Shown: positions 1 through 9,013 of the stretch, piece by piece
Layout: every line of letters begins with the position of its first letter
Position numbering within the stretch: position 1 is the stretch's first letter
Assembly: GCA_014607495.2 (NCBI GenBank)
Contig: CP053154.1
Span: 13,826,001-13,890,000 of the forward strand
Length of the DNA: 64,000 bases
Direction of reading: 5' to 3'
Origin: Carposina sasakii
Lineage: Eukaryota > Arthropoda > Insecta > Lepidoptera > Carposinidae
Program-made: the position numbers and the translations under genes
The notes under the pieces: generated by a model
Told to the model about the DNA's origin: nothing
Database searches by the model: none
What the model saw: only the letters and a program-made list of their open reading frames with translations

Positions 1-2586
1 CATTTTGCCGCCTCATTTTCTTTGACCATTTTGACTAGTAATACAGCAATTTAATATTTTTCTTTTAGGATTTAAATAAATAAACAGTAAGTGATAATAA
101 ATCAACATATTTATTCAACTTTGTTCTATAAACTTTGGTTTACAAAAGACTTTAGAAAACTTAATATTTTAATTGACTTTTTTTCTCTTATGCTACATAA
201 TACTTTTTAATACTTAAAAAAAATGGAAAAAAATAACAAAATTATATATTTTCTAAATCTACAGGATACGCTTTATCAAAACAGTCTTCACAAAGATATG
301 TACAATGTTCATTGCACAGTAACTTTTCGCATCTGGAACACCCTTTTTTCGTGCGCCTGTTTTTCTTTGAGGGACATATGCTGCATTTGCCCTCCTTTTT
401 TGAAGAAGATGCTTGTTCTACTGGGACAAAGCGAGCAATTTGGTTCCTCAAAGGAATATTTAAAGTGCCTATAGAAGCCCTTGTGGTCATATATTGCTTG
501 ACAAGTACCATGGCAATTTGTTTCAAATATTCTCGACGTAGCATCAAATGTTGAGTATTGGCTTTGTATATAATTTGACTGTTTATACCGGCAATATTCA
601 ACATTGAAAAAAACAATCTCATTGGCCATCTGCGAGTCATCCTCCCAACAGAATATTCTTCCTTCATTTGGTCAACCACGTCAACACCACCTTTAGTACT
701 ATTATAAAACGTTATCATTTCAGGTTTTGCAGCAGGCCCGATGCTTTCATCGATTTTATTATCTTCATGCAAAGTTGATAATAGTAATACTATTTTCTTT
801 TGTTTTTTATTTGGAACATAAGATAGTAAAACTTTCCTGTCGCCAAATCCAAACATTGAAGATGGTTTCGCCCGATCTTTGGTGTCCAAAAAATTTGGTG
901 GAATTTCTTTTTTATTTTTACGTAACGTTCCAACAATAGTCGTTCTATGATCATTTAGCAACTTATCAGCAAGAGGTATCGAAGTAAAAAAGTTGTCCAT
1001 AGTGATGTTGCGGCCAGTGTTGAGGATATTTTGGGATAATCTTTTTACCAAAGCATTTGCTGAATTATCAATATTGAACTGCCCTGGAGGTTGTTTCCCA
1101 GCATACATCTCTAAATTGCTAGTGTAAAATGATTTCGCATCAACAAGTGCATAAATTTTTATGCCATATTTGGCAGGTTTATTAGCCATATATACTCGGA
1201 ACTTACATCTACCTCTGAAGGATTCCAGCATCTCGTCTATAGTACAATATTCTCCGATGTGATAATGTTCTTGACAGTATGAAACAAATTTTTCAAAATA
1301 TTTCGCATAGCTGCCATGTTGTCATGAGTAGCACGCTCTGTTCTGGTGTTCATATCATCAAATCGCAGATGCCTAAGCAAAAAATAAAACCTCTTTATAG
1401 ACATAGTTGCCCTGAAAACGTTAGGGGCGGTCCCATCATTTACCCACATTTCTTGAATATTTGCGTGATTCATCTTTTTTAGACCAGCCATCAGCAGTAA
1501 TCCGATAAGAGCTTTCACTTCGATTTTGTTCGTCTCTTTTGCATCTCTCTCACGGGAAAATTTTTCTTGGTAAGCTCTTATGTATGTATTAGTAAATAAC
1601 ACAATATCATCAATCATTGATTCGGTAATAAACAAATGAAAACATTCTACAGGTGTTTTACAATTCAAAGCTTCCTCACCCTTCACTCCGGGCCTGCCGA
1701 TTACAATATTTTCCTGTCTTGTCCGGATATTTGGTCGTAAAGGAGGGTGAATAAGCCATTTTGTGCCATCTTTACCTTGATACATCGGAACTCTAGTAGG
1801 TCGTCGTCGAGAAGCTGGAGTAACAGATAAAAGTTGAGATTGAGCTGACGTACTTGCCTGCGGGGATGATACAGTATTCCTGAGACGAAGTAGTTGCGCT
1901 AGTGGTTCATCATCATCGCTGGACGTACATGTTGGAGATTTATCACCACGTGGTTGTATTTTACGTTTACGACGACGAGATCGAGGCTGATGGCTACTCA
2001 TATCTGAACTGGGTGTAGGTGCTATTTCGGAAGACACAACAGTTGAATAAGATTCTTTATTGTTCGAAGCGTCACTGTCTGCTGACTGTTCTGTTTCCGT
2101 GTTGTGCTCACTATGAATAGTAGATCTATCACTATCTGAAATATTTTCATTTTCAACGATGTGTGTACTAGCATCTTCAAAATCAGATGTTTCTTCTAGC
2201 CAAGACAAAATTTGAGCTTCTATTTTATCCATTCTTATCAATGAATTCTTTGAAATCCTAAAACAAACATATTTTTAGTTGCAAAAGTTATTAATGAACC
2301 ATAAAATATAGTCAACATTTCGAGTTTACAAAAAATACATTATACAATATTACTTACGTGAGTGGGCGCGCGGTGAGCAATTTGCCGCCCGGCGACACCT
2401 GATGATAGAAACCTTCTTCTCCAGCGGTCCCCCGCGCACTGACGGCGTCCAGATTCTCAGCAAACGTTGCTAACGAGAGTGGGGGCAGCTACTAAGAAGC
2501 GCAAGTCTAACGGCTAGTTATTTAAAAAATTATTAACGGTTTTTTAGCGCGGGCGGCAAAATGCTCATAGCGCGCCCACTCTAGGG
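1..2586 (-). mobile_element. piggyBac-like DNA transposon (left terminus just outside the window)
   Basis: The right end is explicit: the element finishes CTAGGG at 2581-2586 and abuts TTAA at 2587-2590, the target site used by piggyBac transposases. Read inward on the minus strand the terminus starts CCCTAGAGTGGGCGCGC, close to the CCCTAGAAAG ends of known piggyBac elements, and reaches CATTTTGCCGCC at 2563-2552. The window itself opens with CATTTTGCCGCC at 1-12. So about 23 bases of the left inverted repeat, plus its TTAA, should lie immediately upstream of base 1. A related GCAATTTGCCGCCC at about 2379-2392 looks like a subterminal repeat. The transposase reads on the minus strand. Bases 13-241 and 2242-2551 are non-coding element sequence. 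Confidence 0.9.
242..2232 (-). pseudogene. piggyBac-type transposase, broken by one frameshift
   Basis: The product would cut and paste the element at TTAA sites. The first segment starts at ATG 2230-2232 and runs in one frame to a stop at 1237-1239. It has an acidic, Ser/Thr-rich N-terminus, a basic patch near 1960 and the start of the DDE_Tnp_1_7 domain. The second segment is in another frame, runs to 242, and holds the rest of the catalytic core. The frame change falls around 1300-1325, after AAMRN, and is consistent with a single-base indel. Catalytic Asp codons are visible at 1235-1237 (TIDE), 995-997 (TMDN) and 680-682 (GGVD), matching the piggyBac DDD triad. A C-terminal Cys/His-rich zinc-binding tail is encoded at about 390-265. 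Apart from the frameshift the coding sequence is well kept, so inactivation is recent or reflects an assembly error. Family assignment is firm; function is lost if the frameshift is real. Confidence 0.9.
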
Positions 2587-2590
2587 TTAA

Positions 2591-2640
2591 TAATCTCACG
2601 CGGGTGATTTTTTTTCTTCATTTTATTATTAATATTCATA
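2591..2640 (+). repeat. 3' end of a tRNA-derived SINE next to the piggyBac insertion
   Basis: This stretch (TAATCTCACGCGGGTGATTT, then a T-rich tail with ATTATTAATATT) matches the 3' part and tail of the tRNA-like SINE at 21790-21890. It begins directly after the TTAA of the piggyBac element, so the transposon appears to sit in the T-arm or B-box part of an older SINE. The other half would lie outside the window. Confidence 0.5.
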
Positions 2641-2641
2641 G

Positions 2642-2712
2642 CTTGGCCGCGTGGTGCCGGCAGAGTAGAATTCATACTACCCCATGTCTGCCCGTGGGTA
2701 TCGTACGAGCAT
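2642..2712 (+). repeat. 5' fragment of the RTE-tailed retroposon family
   Basis: It carries the family start (GGCCGCGTGGTGCCGGCAGA) and about 65 further bases matching the complete copy at 40083-40338, then stops. The 3' part is missing. Confidence 0.6.
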
Positions 2713-2954
2713 AAATATTTTGAACCTTCGTTTTCATTGCAAGTGAAAATACTTGTGGTGAACAAACATATAGGTTGACCTTGAAATCCGTAGCTTTGAG
2801 AACCGTAGCAACTCTACGAACTTTTCGTATACCGTTTCGTAGCTTCTACGAATAGTTTAAGCTTAGTATTTTACAAATTAAGCACTCGTAAGCTTAACTA
2901 GTGATCAAACTATTATATTTAAAATTAAAAAATACTTGGTAAAATTTTGCACCT

Positions 2955-3150
2955 AGTTTACTCGCGATCGCCCGCGACTTCGTCCATGTGAAGTTGAACA
3001 GTATAGCGTACTTAAATGTTAATCTGATATATGACTTATATGAGCTACATTAGGTACTGCAAATTTTAATTAAAATCTGTTCAATAGTTTTTGCGTGAAA
3101 GAGTAAAAAACATAGGTACACACATCCATCCTTTTATACCTATATATTTA
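2955..3150 (+). repeat. Dispersed lepidopteran repeat, CCCGCGACTTCGTCC type
   Basis: It contains CGCCCGCGACTTCGTCC and the downstream hallmarks AATTAAAATCTGTTCA and CGTGAAAGAGTAA followed by CATCCATCC. Better copies are at 38585-38830 and, in reverse, 58784-59115. No coding potential. Confidence 0.5.
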
Positions 3151-3159
3151 TATATTATA

Positions 3160-3355
3160 TACAGGTGTTTTTTTGTGGCCACCGTTAACGAAGGGTACGT
3201 ACTCTATACATCAAATAAAGTAAGTTGATGCCAAAAAAAATGCTGGGAATTTTTTTTATTTTTTTTTGTTTTTTTTTATTTCATTGATCGGGCGAAATTT
3301 ATAGTGTCCAGTGTTTATGTTAGATCTTTTATAGACAGATATTAATTATACTTCA
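3160..3355 (+). repeat. MITE family A, 3'-truncated copy
   Basis: It begins TACAGGTGTTTTTTTG and continues with AACGAAGGGTACGTACTCTA and AATAAAGTAAGTT, the body shared by the copies at 5874, 8626, 17752, 45485, 49675 and 62353. It breaks off after ATATTAATTAT, so the right terminus is absent. Confidence 0.65.
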
Positions 3356-3384
3356 TAATATTTGTAGGAAGTAGGATTGATAGT

Positions 3385-3520
3385 ATTACCAGTTTATCGC
3401 CAAGACAACGCTCGTCTCTTACCTTACTCGTCTATTACCAGTTTATCGCTAAGACAACGCTCGTCTCTTACCTTACTCGTCTATTACCAGTTTATCGCTA
3501 AGACAACGCTCGTCTCTTAC
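3385..3520. repeat. 49-bp tandem repeat, 2.8 copies
   Basis: Units begin ATTACCAGTTTATCGC at 3385, 3434 and 3483 and are nearly identical (one C/T change). The last unit ends at CTCTTAC. No ORF or known motif is evident. The high identity points to a recent local duplication. Confidence 0.9.
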
Positions 3521-3881
3521 ATTGTGGGCCTCGCCTAAATAATGTATAGCCATTATTTCAAATATCGATGCAGAGATATAATTTTACGCCCAGTGAGTAT
3601 GCTTAGGTACATTTTGATTTTAATGCGTGGGTTTTATGGTCTTGAGATAAATCTAAAGGGAACCTAGGGTAGAATATGTGGTAGGTAGGTATATACATAA
3701 GTATAAGAGTAGTTACAGTTAAAGCAGGAAGTTATACCTAAAAATTCCTTATAAGCTGAATGTTGGTCCAATGATATTGAAATAAGTAAAACAGTTGTAT
3801 AATAAAAACGTGTGAAATCCAAATGATTAGTAGATTTTTTTAGACGAATGCCCGAAATCAGCATATCAATTTTGCCTGTCG

Positions 3882-4010
3882 CGCTGACGGTCGGCGCTGA
3901 TGGGGGTCAATTTGTACGAGTATGTAGTTTCAGGTAGCGTTTTTGAGTCCCGCTGGCCCGCTCAGCGCTGACGGCCGTACAAACTGACCCATCAGCGCCG
4001 ACCGTCAGCG
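3882..4010. repeat. GC-rich fold-back inverted repeat
   Basis: The left arm 3882-3919 (starting CGCTGACGGTCGGCGCTGAT) is inverted at 3976-4010 (ending GCGCCGACCGTCAGCG) with few mismatches, around a spacer of about 56 bp. It is much more GC-rich than its surroundings. Probably a small fold-back MITE. Confidence 0.7.
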
Positions 4011-4020
4011 CACGCCAGCG

Positions 4021-4288
4021 TGACTCTTAAACCAGCCGAACACTTCTAACCTGTATATGGCTACAGAACTGTTGGTCAGACTCTCAGCTAGACTCGGCTA
4101 GTTATTAGCAGCTGTTTTTATATAAGGTGCTGTTAAATAAAATATTAATGACAAAAATTAATCTAAAAGGTGTGTTATATTAAAGTACCAACTCAGAGTA
4201 TTCTTTATTATCTACACACAGACACACACACAAAATTTAAGTATAACATACCTAATGGATACGGACAAATTACGTTACGACAGTAATT
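4021..4288. other. Unassigned intergenic DNA downstream of the insulin-like gene
   Basis: Nothing is recognisable except a short CA-rich tract near 4214-4232 (CACACAGACACACACACA). Confidence 0.4.
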
Positions 4289-4348
4289 TACGTGAGGAGT
4301 GTACAAAGACGAGCTTATGAAAGAGATTTCTTCCAGCAAACCCAACAA
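4289..4348 (-). repeat. LINE 3'-end fragment (minus)
   Basis: In reverse complement it reads TTTGCTGGAAGAAATCTCTT, then TAAGCTCGTCTTTGTACA. That is the 3'-terminal sequence of the LINE at 33808-34560, seen again at 24668, 44371 and 51768. Confidence 0.55.
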
Positions 4349-4432
4349 AGCGAAAAAGAAGAAACTAAAAAACACCCAAACGAAAATACATAATTCTGTT
4401 TTAATTTAATTTAGTATGCTTAACGAGATAGT

Positions 4433-5053
4433 TTAACAGTAGGACAATAGTTCTTCATAAGAGCAAGTTTTGTCGCAGCATTCGTCGACCACGGATAGCT
4501 TTTCTTTGAGGACCACTTTAGGCTTGTGGCCAGATGCCAGGGGCCATCCCAGTGGCACCTCCAGGTTTCCATAGTACGGTGGTATGATGTTATCTGGCAA
4601 AGAATATCATAAATTAATTACTTTGCAACATATTTAACTGTATCACACGTCACAATTTACAACTTATACTGTGTTTTTACAAAACGAAATGACGTTTGAC
4701 ACCAAAATTTATACAATATTTGGATCATGCATCGTGTATTGCAGGATCATGAAGCCCATGTTCAGTATATAAGGCACAGATATAACATGGCTTTGTGTAT
4801 ACATATATTTCCATCTATTTAAGTTTATTCAAATAAATGGCATAGTGGGTAATTTAGGCACTGATCCCCGCTTCGGAAACTTACCAATTTCTGAGGTCCT
4901 TTCCTGTCCACGGCAGATGATGTTCATGACCTGCGCGAGTGTTTTGCCGCAGTTGTGTACGCGTGGGTACGGGTACTGCCAGGAAGAGTCGCGGGTGCGA
5001 GCAGTACATGCGACTGCCATTATTAACAGTATGGCTGACGAGCTCAACTTCAT
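4433..5053 (-). CDS. Insulin-like peptide precursor (two exons)
   Basis: A secreted insulin-family hormone precursor, expected to act through the insect insulin receptor. Exon 1 is 4885-5053 and exon 2 is 4433-4593; they total 330 nt, or 109 aa plus TAA. The 291-bp intron (4594-4884) has donor GTAAGT and acceptor TTCTTTGCCAG, and splits codon 57 in phase 1, the position and phase usual for the insulin C-peptide intron. Residues 1-20 form a signal peptide (MKLSSSAILLIMAVACTART). The B-chain core is C35-G36 to C47 with the conserved 11-residue gap and Leu39. The A-chain is VDECCDKTCSYEELLSYC, ending at the stop, with CC-x3-C-x8-C spacing. The connecting region (about 48-90) has no Lys-Arg pair; only K-E-K (86-88) precedes the A-chain, so processing may be unusual or absent. 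The start is the first Met and gives a clean signal peptide; CCAG just before ATG could instead be an upstream splice acceptor. The intron distinguishes it from intronless Bombyx bombyxin genes. Confidence 0.9.
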
Positions 5054-5086
5054 CTGGTTAAGGAATGAATAGGAAATATTTGAAAA

Positions 5087-5275
5087 CTAGTGGATACCCG
5101 CAAGTTCGTCCGCGTGGGCTGGAGAAAAATAAAATGTCGAAATTATCCGGGATAAAAATATTTTCCCGGGATAAAAAATATCCTATGACTGTCTCCTAGT
5201 TCTAAAACTACCTCCCCACAAATTTTCAGCCAAATAGGCACATCCGTCCTTGAGTTTTAAATAGTGTAACTAACA
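5087..5275 (+). repeat. Dispersed lepidopteran repeat, CCCGCGACTTCGTCC type
   Basis: It starts CTAGTGGATACCCGCAAGTT, followed by CGTCCGCGTGG, then ATTATCCGGGATAAAAATA. Its edge lies only about 34 bp upstream of the insulin-like start codon, on the 5' side of that gene. It is diverged, so an old insertion. Confidence 0.55.
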
Positions 5276-5289
5276 CGACTTTCTTTATT

Positions 5290-5435
5290 TAATTTTATTT
5301 ATTTATTTGGGACAACTAACAAAGTTATACATTTTGTATTACGTAAAAATAATGATTTTGCAAGAAATGGCGAATGTACAACCAATCACATTATCCATAA
5401 GTTAGATAGATTTGTAATAATCTTTTATAGTATAC
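5290..5435 (-). repeat. LINE 3' tail, (AAAT)n type
   Basis: In reverse complement it reads TTAGTTGTCCCAAATAAAT and onward into an AAAT-rich tail. A similar tail (TTATTTAGGACAACAAACAG on the plus strand) is at 9305-9400. No coding sequence remains. Confidence 0.4.
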
Positions 5436-5441
5436 CAGTGG

Positions 5442-5585
5442 ACGCCCGCGAGTTTGTCCGCGTGGATTGCAGAAACAACAAAAAGTCTAAATTATTATTA
5501 ATATAAAAAGTAGCCTATGTATTTATCCAGAGTGTCAGCTAACTCCATACCAAATTTTATTAAAATCAGACATAGTCTCGAAATG
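5442..5585 (+). repeat. Dispersed lepidopteran repeat, CCCGCGACTTCGTCC type
   Basis: Starts GTGGACGCCCGCGAGTTTGT and includes AGTAGCCTATGTATTTATCC and CTCCATACCAAATTTTATTA. It is cut off where the RTE-like LINE end begins at about 5588. Confidence 0.55.
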
Positions 5586-5587
5586 TA

Positions 5588-5848
5588 GCAGACTGAAGTG
5601 GCAGTGGTCGAAGCCAGCCACATCTGTCGTAGAACCGATGGACGGTGGAGTAAACGGGTTCTCGAATGGAGACCGCGCCTCGGCAAGCGTAGCGTTGGGC
5701 GCCCTCCGGCCAGATGGACCGATGACTTGAAGAGGACGGCTGGTAGTGACTGGATGGTAAAAACGGGAGATCAAGCCATGTGGCGTACACTGGGGGAGGC
5801 CTACGTCCAGCAGTGGACTGCAATAGGCTGACGACGACGACGATATAA
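5588..5848 (+). mobile_element. 3' end of an RTE-like non-LTR retrotransposon
   Basis: Codons 5598-5831 encode the C-terminus of a LINE polyprotein with GRPPARWTDDL, then WMVKTGDQAMWRTLGEAYVQ and QQWTAIG before TGA. This tail is very common in lepidopteran RTE-like elements. The expected segment before HICRR (LKWQW) is in another frame, so this is a dead 5'-truncated copy. The 3' end is a (GAC)n microsatellite directly after the stop. The reverse transcriptase and endonuclease domains are missing. The same 3' end is carried by the non-autonomous retroposon at 40083-40338. Confidence 0.8.
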
Positions 5849-5873
5849 GTGTTTATTCGTTGTTTGTTCGTTC

Positions 5874-6180
5874 TTAACGAAGGGTACGTACTCTATACAT
5901 GAAATAAAGTAAGTTTATGCCAAAAAATGCTGGGAAACGATGTAATTTTTATTATATAGTTTTTTTCATAGAGAGATATTAATTATTTCTCGTGAAAAAA
6001 TCTTGCTACGCGCGTCATGTGCATTTATGCTGAAAAACGCAGTCTATTTACTCAACTTTGGACCCTAATATCTTGGGAACCAGACACTTCCCAGGTATGC
6101 TTCCATGAAGAAAAATAATCGTGATGATGAGGAGATTCCGTAGTTTTCGGGAACGTTGACGACCAAAACTCACCCTGTAT
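5874..6180 (+). repeat. MITE family A copy
   Basis: Begins within AACGAAGGGTACGTACTCTA (left terminus lost), includes GAAAAACGCAGTCTATTTAC and CCGTAGTTTTCGGGAACGTT, and ends CACCCTGTA. Non-coding. Confidence 0.75.
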
Positions 6181-6211
6181 AACTTATCTTTGGGTATACA
6201 TGCATACATAT

Positions 6212-6350
6212 AGTCATGCCCATTGTCTCCTAAAGATGTTGGGCAGAAGTGTGCAAATTACACACTCACTCTTCACCAGTTATCCTATTAAGTCTCACGT
6301 GGTACGGGGTGAGCCTACTGCCGCTCTTCGGGAACAAATACAATAATCTA
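6212..6350 (+). repeat. Dispersed repeat also present at 34622-34735
   Basis: Both copies share TTGGGCAGAAG, TTCACCAGTTA, TATTAAG and GGGGTGAGCCTAC in the same order. The family is not recognised and there is no coding potential. Confidence 0.5.
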
Positions 6351-6445
6351 GCGACCGGTAACGAATCCAATAGGAAATGTATCCGTGCCATTCTAAATAG
6401 GTATTATAAGCTATTTAGTGTCAGAGTTTCGTCCGTTAAATAGCA

Positions 6446-6756
6446 GCACCCGATGAATTTGGTGAGAGCGAGATGTCTCATCGTGTCTCACTTTTAAACG
6501 TCAAACTCACAGAGCTATTAATAACTAGATAAACTAAGTGTATGTACTTTTCATGTGAAAAATAAACTTAAGAACTAGAATGGACACTCGTTCTCGAGCC
6601 AGGACTGAATGAATTGGGGTTGATAGAAGTGGTTTGCAATCCCTTTTTACACATCAAGTAGAAACACTTGCCTTGTCTAGTTATTACTTAGCTCTGTGGA
6701 TTTGACGTTTAAAAGTGAGACATCTCGCTCTCACCAAATTCATCATACGCGTGCAG
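6446..6756. repeat. MITE family E with long terminal inverted repeats
   Basis: The left arm (GATGAATTTGGTGAGAGCGA, then GATGTCTCA and ACTTTTAAACGTCAAA) is inverted at the right end (TTTGACGTTTAAAAGTGAGA to CACCAAATTCATCATACG). A second copy is at 30604-30907. No transposase is encoded. Confidence 0.8.
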
Positions 6757-6837
6757 GGGCACTTATGCTTCACAACTTTCGTAATCCAAATAATAATTCG
6801 TAACGTTGTTATTATTATGAACACTTAAAACAGGATT

Positions 6838-6931
6838 GTACATCTCAACAATACCCTCAAAATTGGTCAGAAGTGGCACCATGTGGTTCTATCGGCCCTT
6901 GGTGCCTACCCCGTAAGGGATAAAGGCGTAA
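6838..6931 (-). repeat. Fragment of dispersed repeat family F
   Basis: It contains TTGGTCAGAAGTGGCACCAT and CTACCCCGTAAGGGATAAAG, the 5' part of the family, in reverse. Fuller copies are at 9785-10033 and 60238-60486. Confidence 0.65.
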
Positions 6932-7001
6932 AACAGGATTGTTTCCATCGTGGAGGCGAAATATCATTAAACTTTATCTATAAGTGTTTAATGATTTTAC
7001 C

Positions 7002-7051
7002 CTTGGTTACCAATGTGATAGCAAGACGCTGCTATCACATTGGTAACCAAG
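7002..7051. repeat. Perfect 22-bp hairpin
   Basis: Left arm 7002-7023 (starts CTTGGTTACCAATG) is the exact reverse complement of right arm 7030-7051, around a 6-base loop (AGACGC). It is not part of any repeat family I could match in the window. Whether it is transcribed cannot be told. Confidence 0.85.
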
Positions 7052-7406
7052 AATCAAAGGTCCAACAAAGAACATGGGACGTGTTTTCCTCACTTCGCAG
7101 TTCGCACCTAATCCCGCCTAGATTTCATACTAAGCTTTGTAATTAAATAATAAATTCTTACCTTGTTCTAGTTGACTTGTGGCGTACTGATCGTCGTCAG
7201 TAATGAAGTAACACGAGATATTGAACTGTTTATATATGCTACGCCTGGGGTTGATACCGGCTCATTCATATTCATGGTGTCAAATATCAGATGATTGAAC
7301 AAATCTGATTTGACTAGATGTCTTGTTTGTAAACATCTCTTACTGATGTAAATATTCACCTATTAGGTGTAAGTAATTTTGTGTTCAATTTGGTATGACA
7401 AAAATA

Positions 7407-7885
7407 TACAGGGTGCTTGTGACAGCCAGGCAAATATTGAGATACTGAAGAAGTATCATTGTTTTGAGTTATACGACAGTGTTATTACTCGCAGGAAATT
7501 AATTTTTGATTTGATTTTACGCAATGTTTGCTTTCCGCGCCAATTGTATCGATCCTATGACTAGTTAAATAGGGTTATTGGTTATTTTGTGATCCATTGC
7601 GGTTGTTTGGATCACTTTTGACTCTCCTTTAAGATTGATCAGTTAATTGAACTTTTTTGAAAGTAACTTTTTTTTTTTAAATCATCCAAACATTAAAATT
7701 TTATTTTTATGTCATCATTTAAGGTCTACATAAACGAACCACACAATTTTTTTTCTGAAAAAATTAAAAAAATGACGGAAAATTTTAGAATTTTCCTGCG
7801 AAAATTTTCACTGGTTTTCATCCCAGTATCATGGTCTGAAGTCACCATATCAATATTTGCCTGGCTGTCACAAACACCCTGTGTA
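7407..7885. repeat. MITE family B copy
   Basis: Starts TACAGGGTGCTTGTGACAGC and ends GGCTGTCACAAACACCCTGT; the ends are inverted repeats of about 20 bp. Internal landmarks are GAGTTATACGACAGTGTTAT and ATCATGGTCTGAAGTC. Copies also lie at 20798-21305 and 57030-57506. Non-coding. Confidence 0.8.
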
Positions 7886-8625
7886 ATTTTTAAAGTCATT
7901 TATCGGATAGATATGGGAGAGGTCTACGTCAAGCAATAGGCTGGTGTGTATCATTTGCTTTATTTTGTTTATTGCATGTTCTATTACCTATGTCTGCCTG
8001 GTTAACACTCGGTTACTTACATTGCGAAAGATCAATAAATACTTTATTTCGTATTTCCAACTCAAATGCCATTCCATATTTCATTAAACTACATAAACTA
8101 GATTTTGATTAACGACATACAGTTGTTAACATCTATTTAGTACCCGACGGGAATCCGAAATGTGTTGCATTACAATGCAACTTGCAAAGCAATCCTTCTT
8201 GGAACAGCGTATTTATCTTCCGTGCATTGGTATTATGCTCCACATACATTGCTTGTTTTGTATCGCAGACTGTTTCAAAAGTTTCAAGTAAGTCGTCAAT
8301 GTTGCATTGCGCGAACAAACGATCGATTTGTGTTGTCTCGTGGTAAATATTTAGTATTTGCTATGCATTTGATACCAATTCAGTATTTGTAGCACAAATC
8401 TTGAGTTATCTCTAGGCGATTTTTCCCATGTTTTAATTAATTAATTTTATTTTTTATTGATTTTGAATAGAGAGAATTCATGTCTCAATGTGATTGCAAT
8501 GCGTATACCAATACTGTTGATCAATGAAAGATGCTCTTGCAAAAAACCACCCAAAACGCATTTGACTAGCGTGGTTTACCCATGGTCCAATCTCCCCTCT
8601 CTCTAGAATAAAAATCGTCACTAAA
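7886..8625. other. Unassigned intergenic DNA
   Basis: A short RTE-like 3' tail (GAGGTCTACGTCAAGCAATA, near 7918) is the only repeat trace. The remainder is AT-rich with no supported gene. Confidence 0.4.
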
Positions 8626-9013
8626 TACAGGATGATTTTTGGTCCTCAACGTTCCCGAAAACTACGGAATCTCCTCATCATCACGATCATTTTTCTCCAT
8701 GGAAGCATACCTGGGAAGTGTCTGGTTTCCAAAATATTAGAGTCCAAAGTTGAGTAAATATATTGCGTTTTTCTGCATAAATGCACATAGACGCGCGTAG
8801 CAGGATTTTTTCACGAAAAATAATTAATATCTGTCTATAAAAAAACTATCATAAACACTAGACACTATAAATTTCGCACGATCAAGGAATAAAAAAAAAA
8901 AATTCAAAAAAAAAATTTTTTTTCCCAGCATTTTTTTTGGAATAAACTTACTTTATTTCATGTATAGAGTACGTACCCTTCGTTAAAGGTGGCCACAAAA
9001 AAAACATCCTGTA
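8626..9013 (-). repeat. MITE family A copy (reverse)
   Basis: Starts TACAGGATGATTTTTGGTCC and ends with GGCCACAAAAAAAACATCCT before GTA. Both termini are present. It is the reverse complement of the copy at 17752-18093 throughout its body. Confidence 0.8.

Noticed and set aside
3385..3520. CRISPR-like array
   Set aside because: The units are adjacent near-identical 49-bp tandem copies without variable spacers, in a eukaryotic context.
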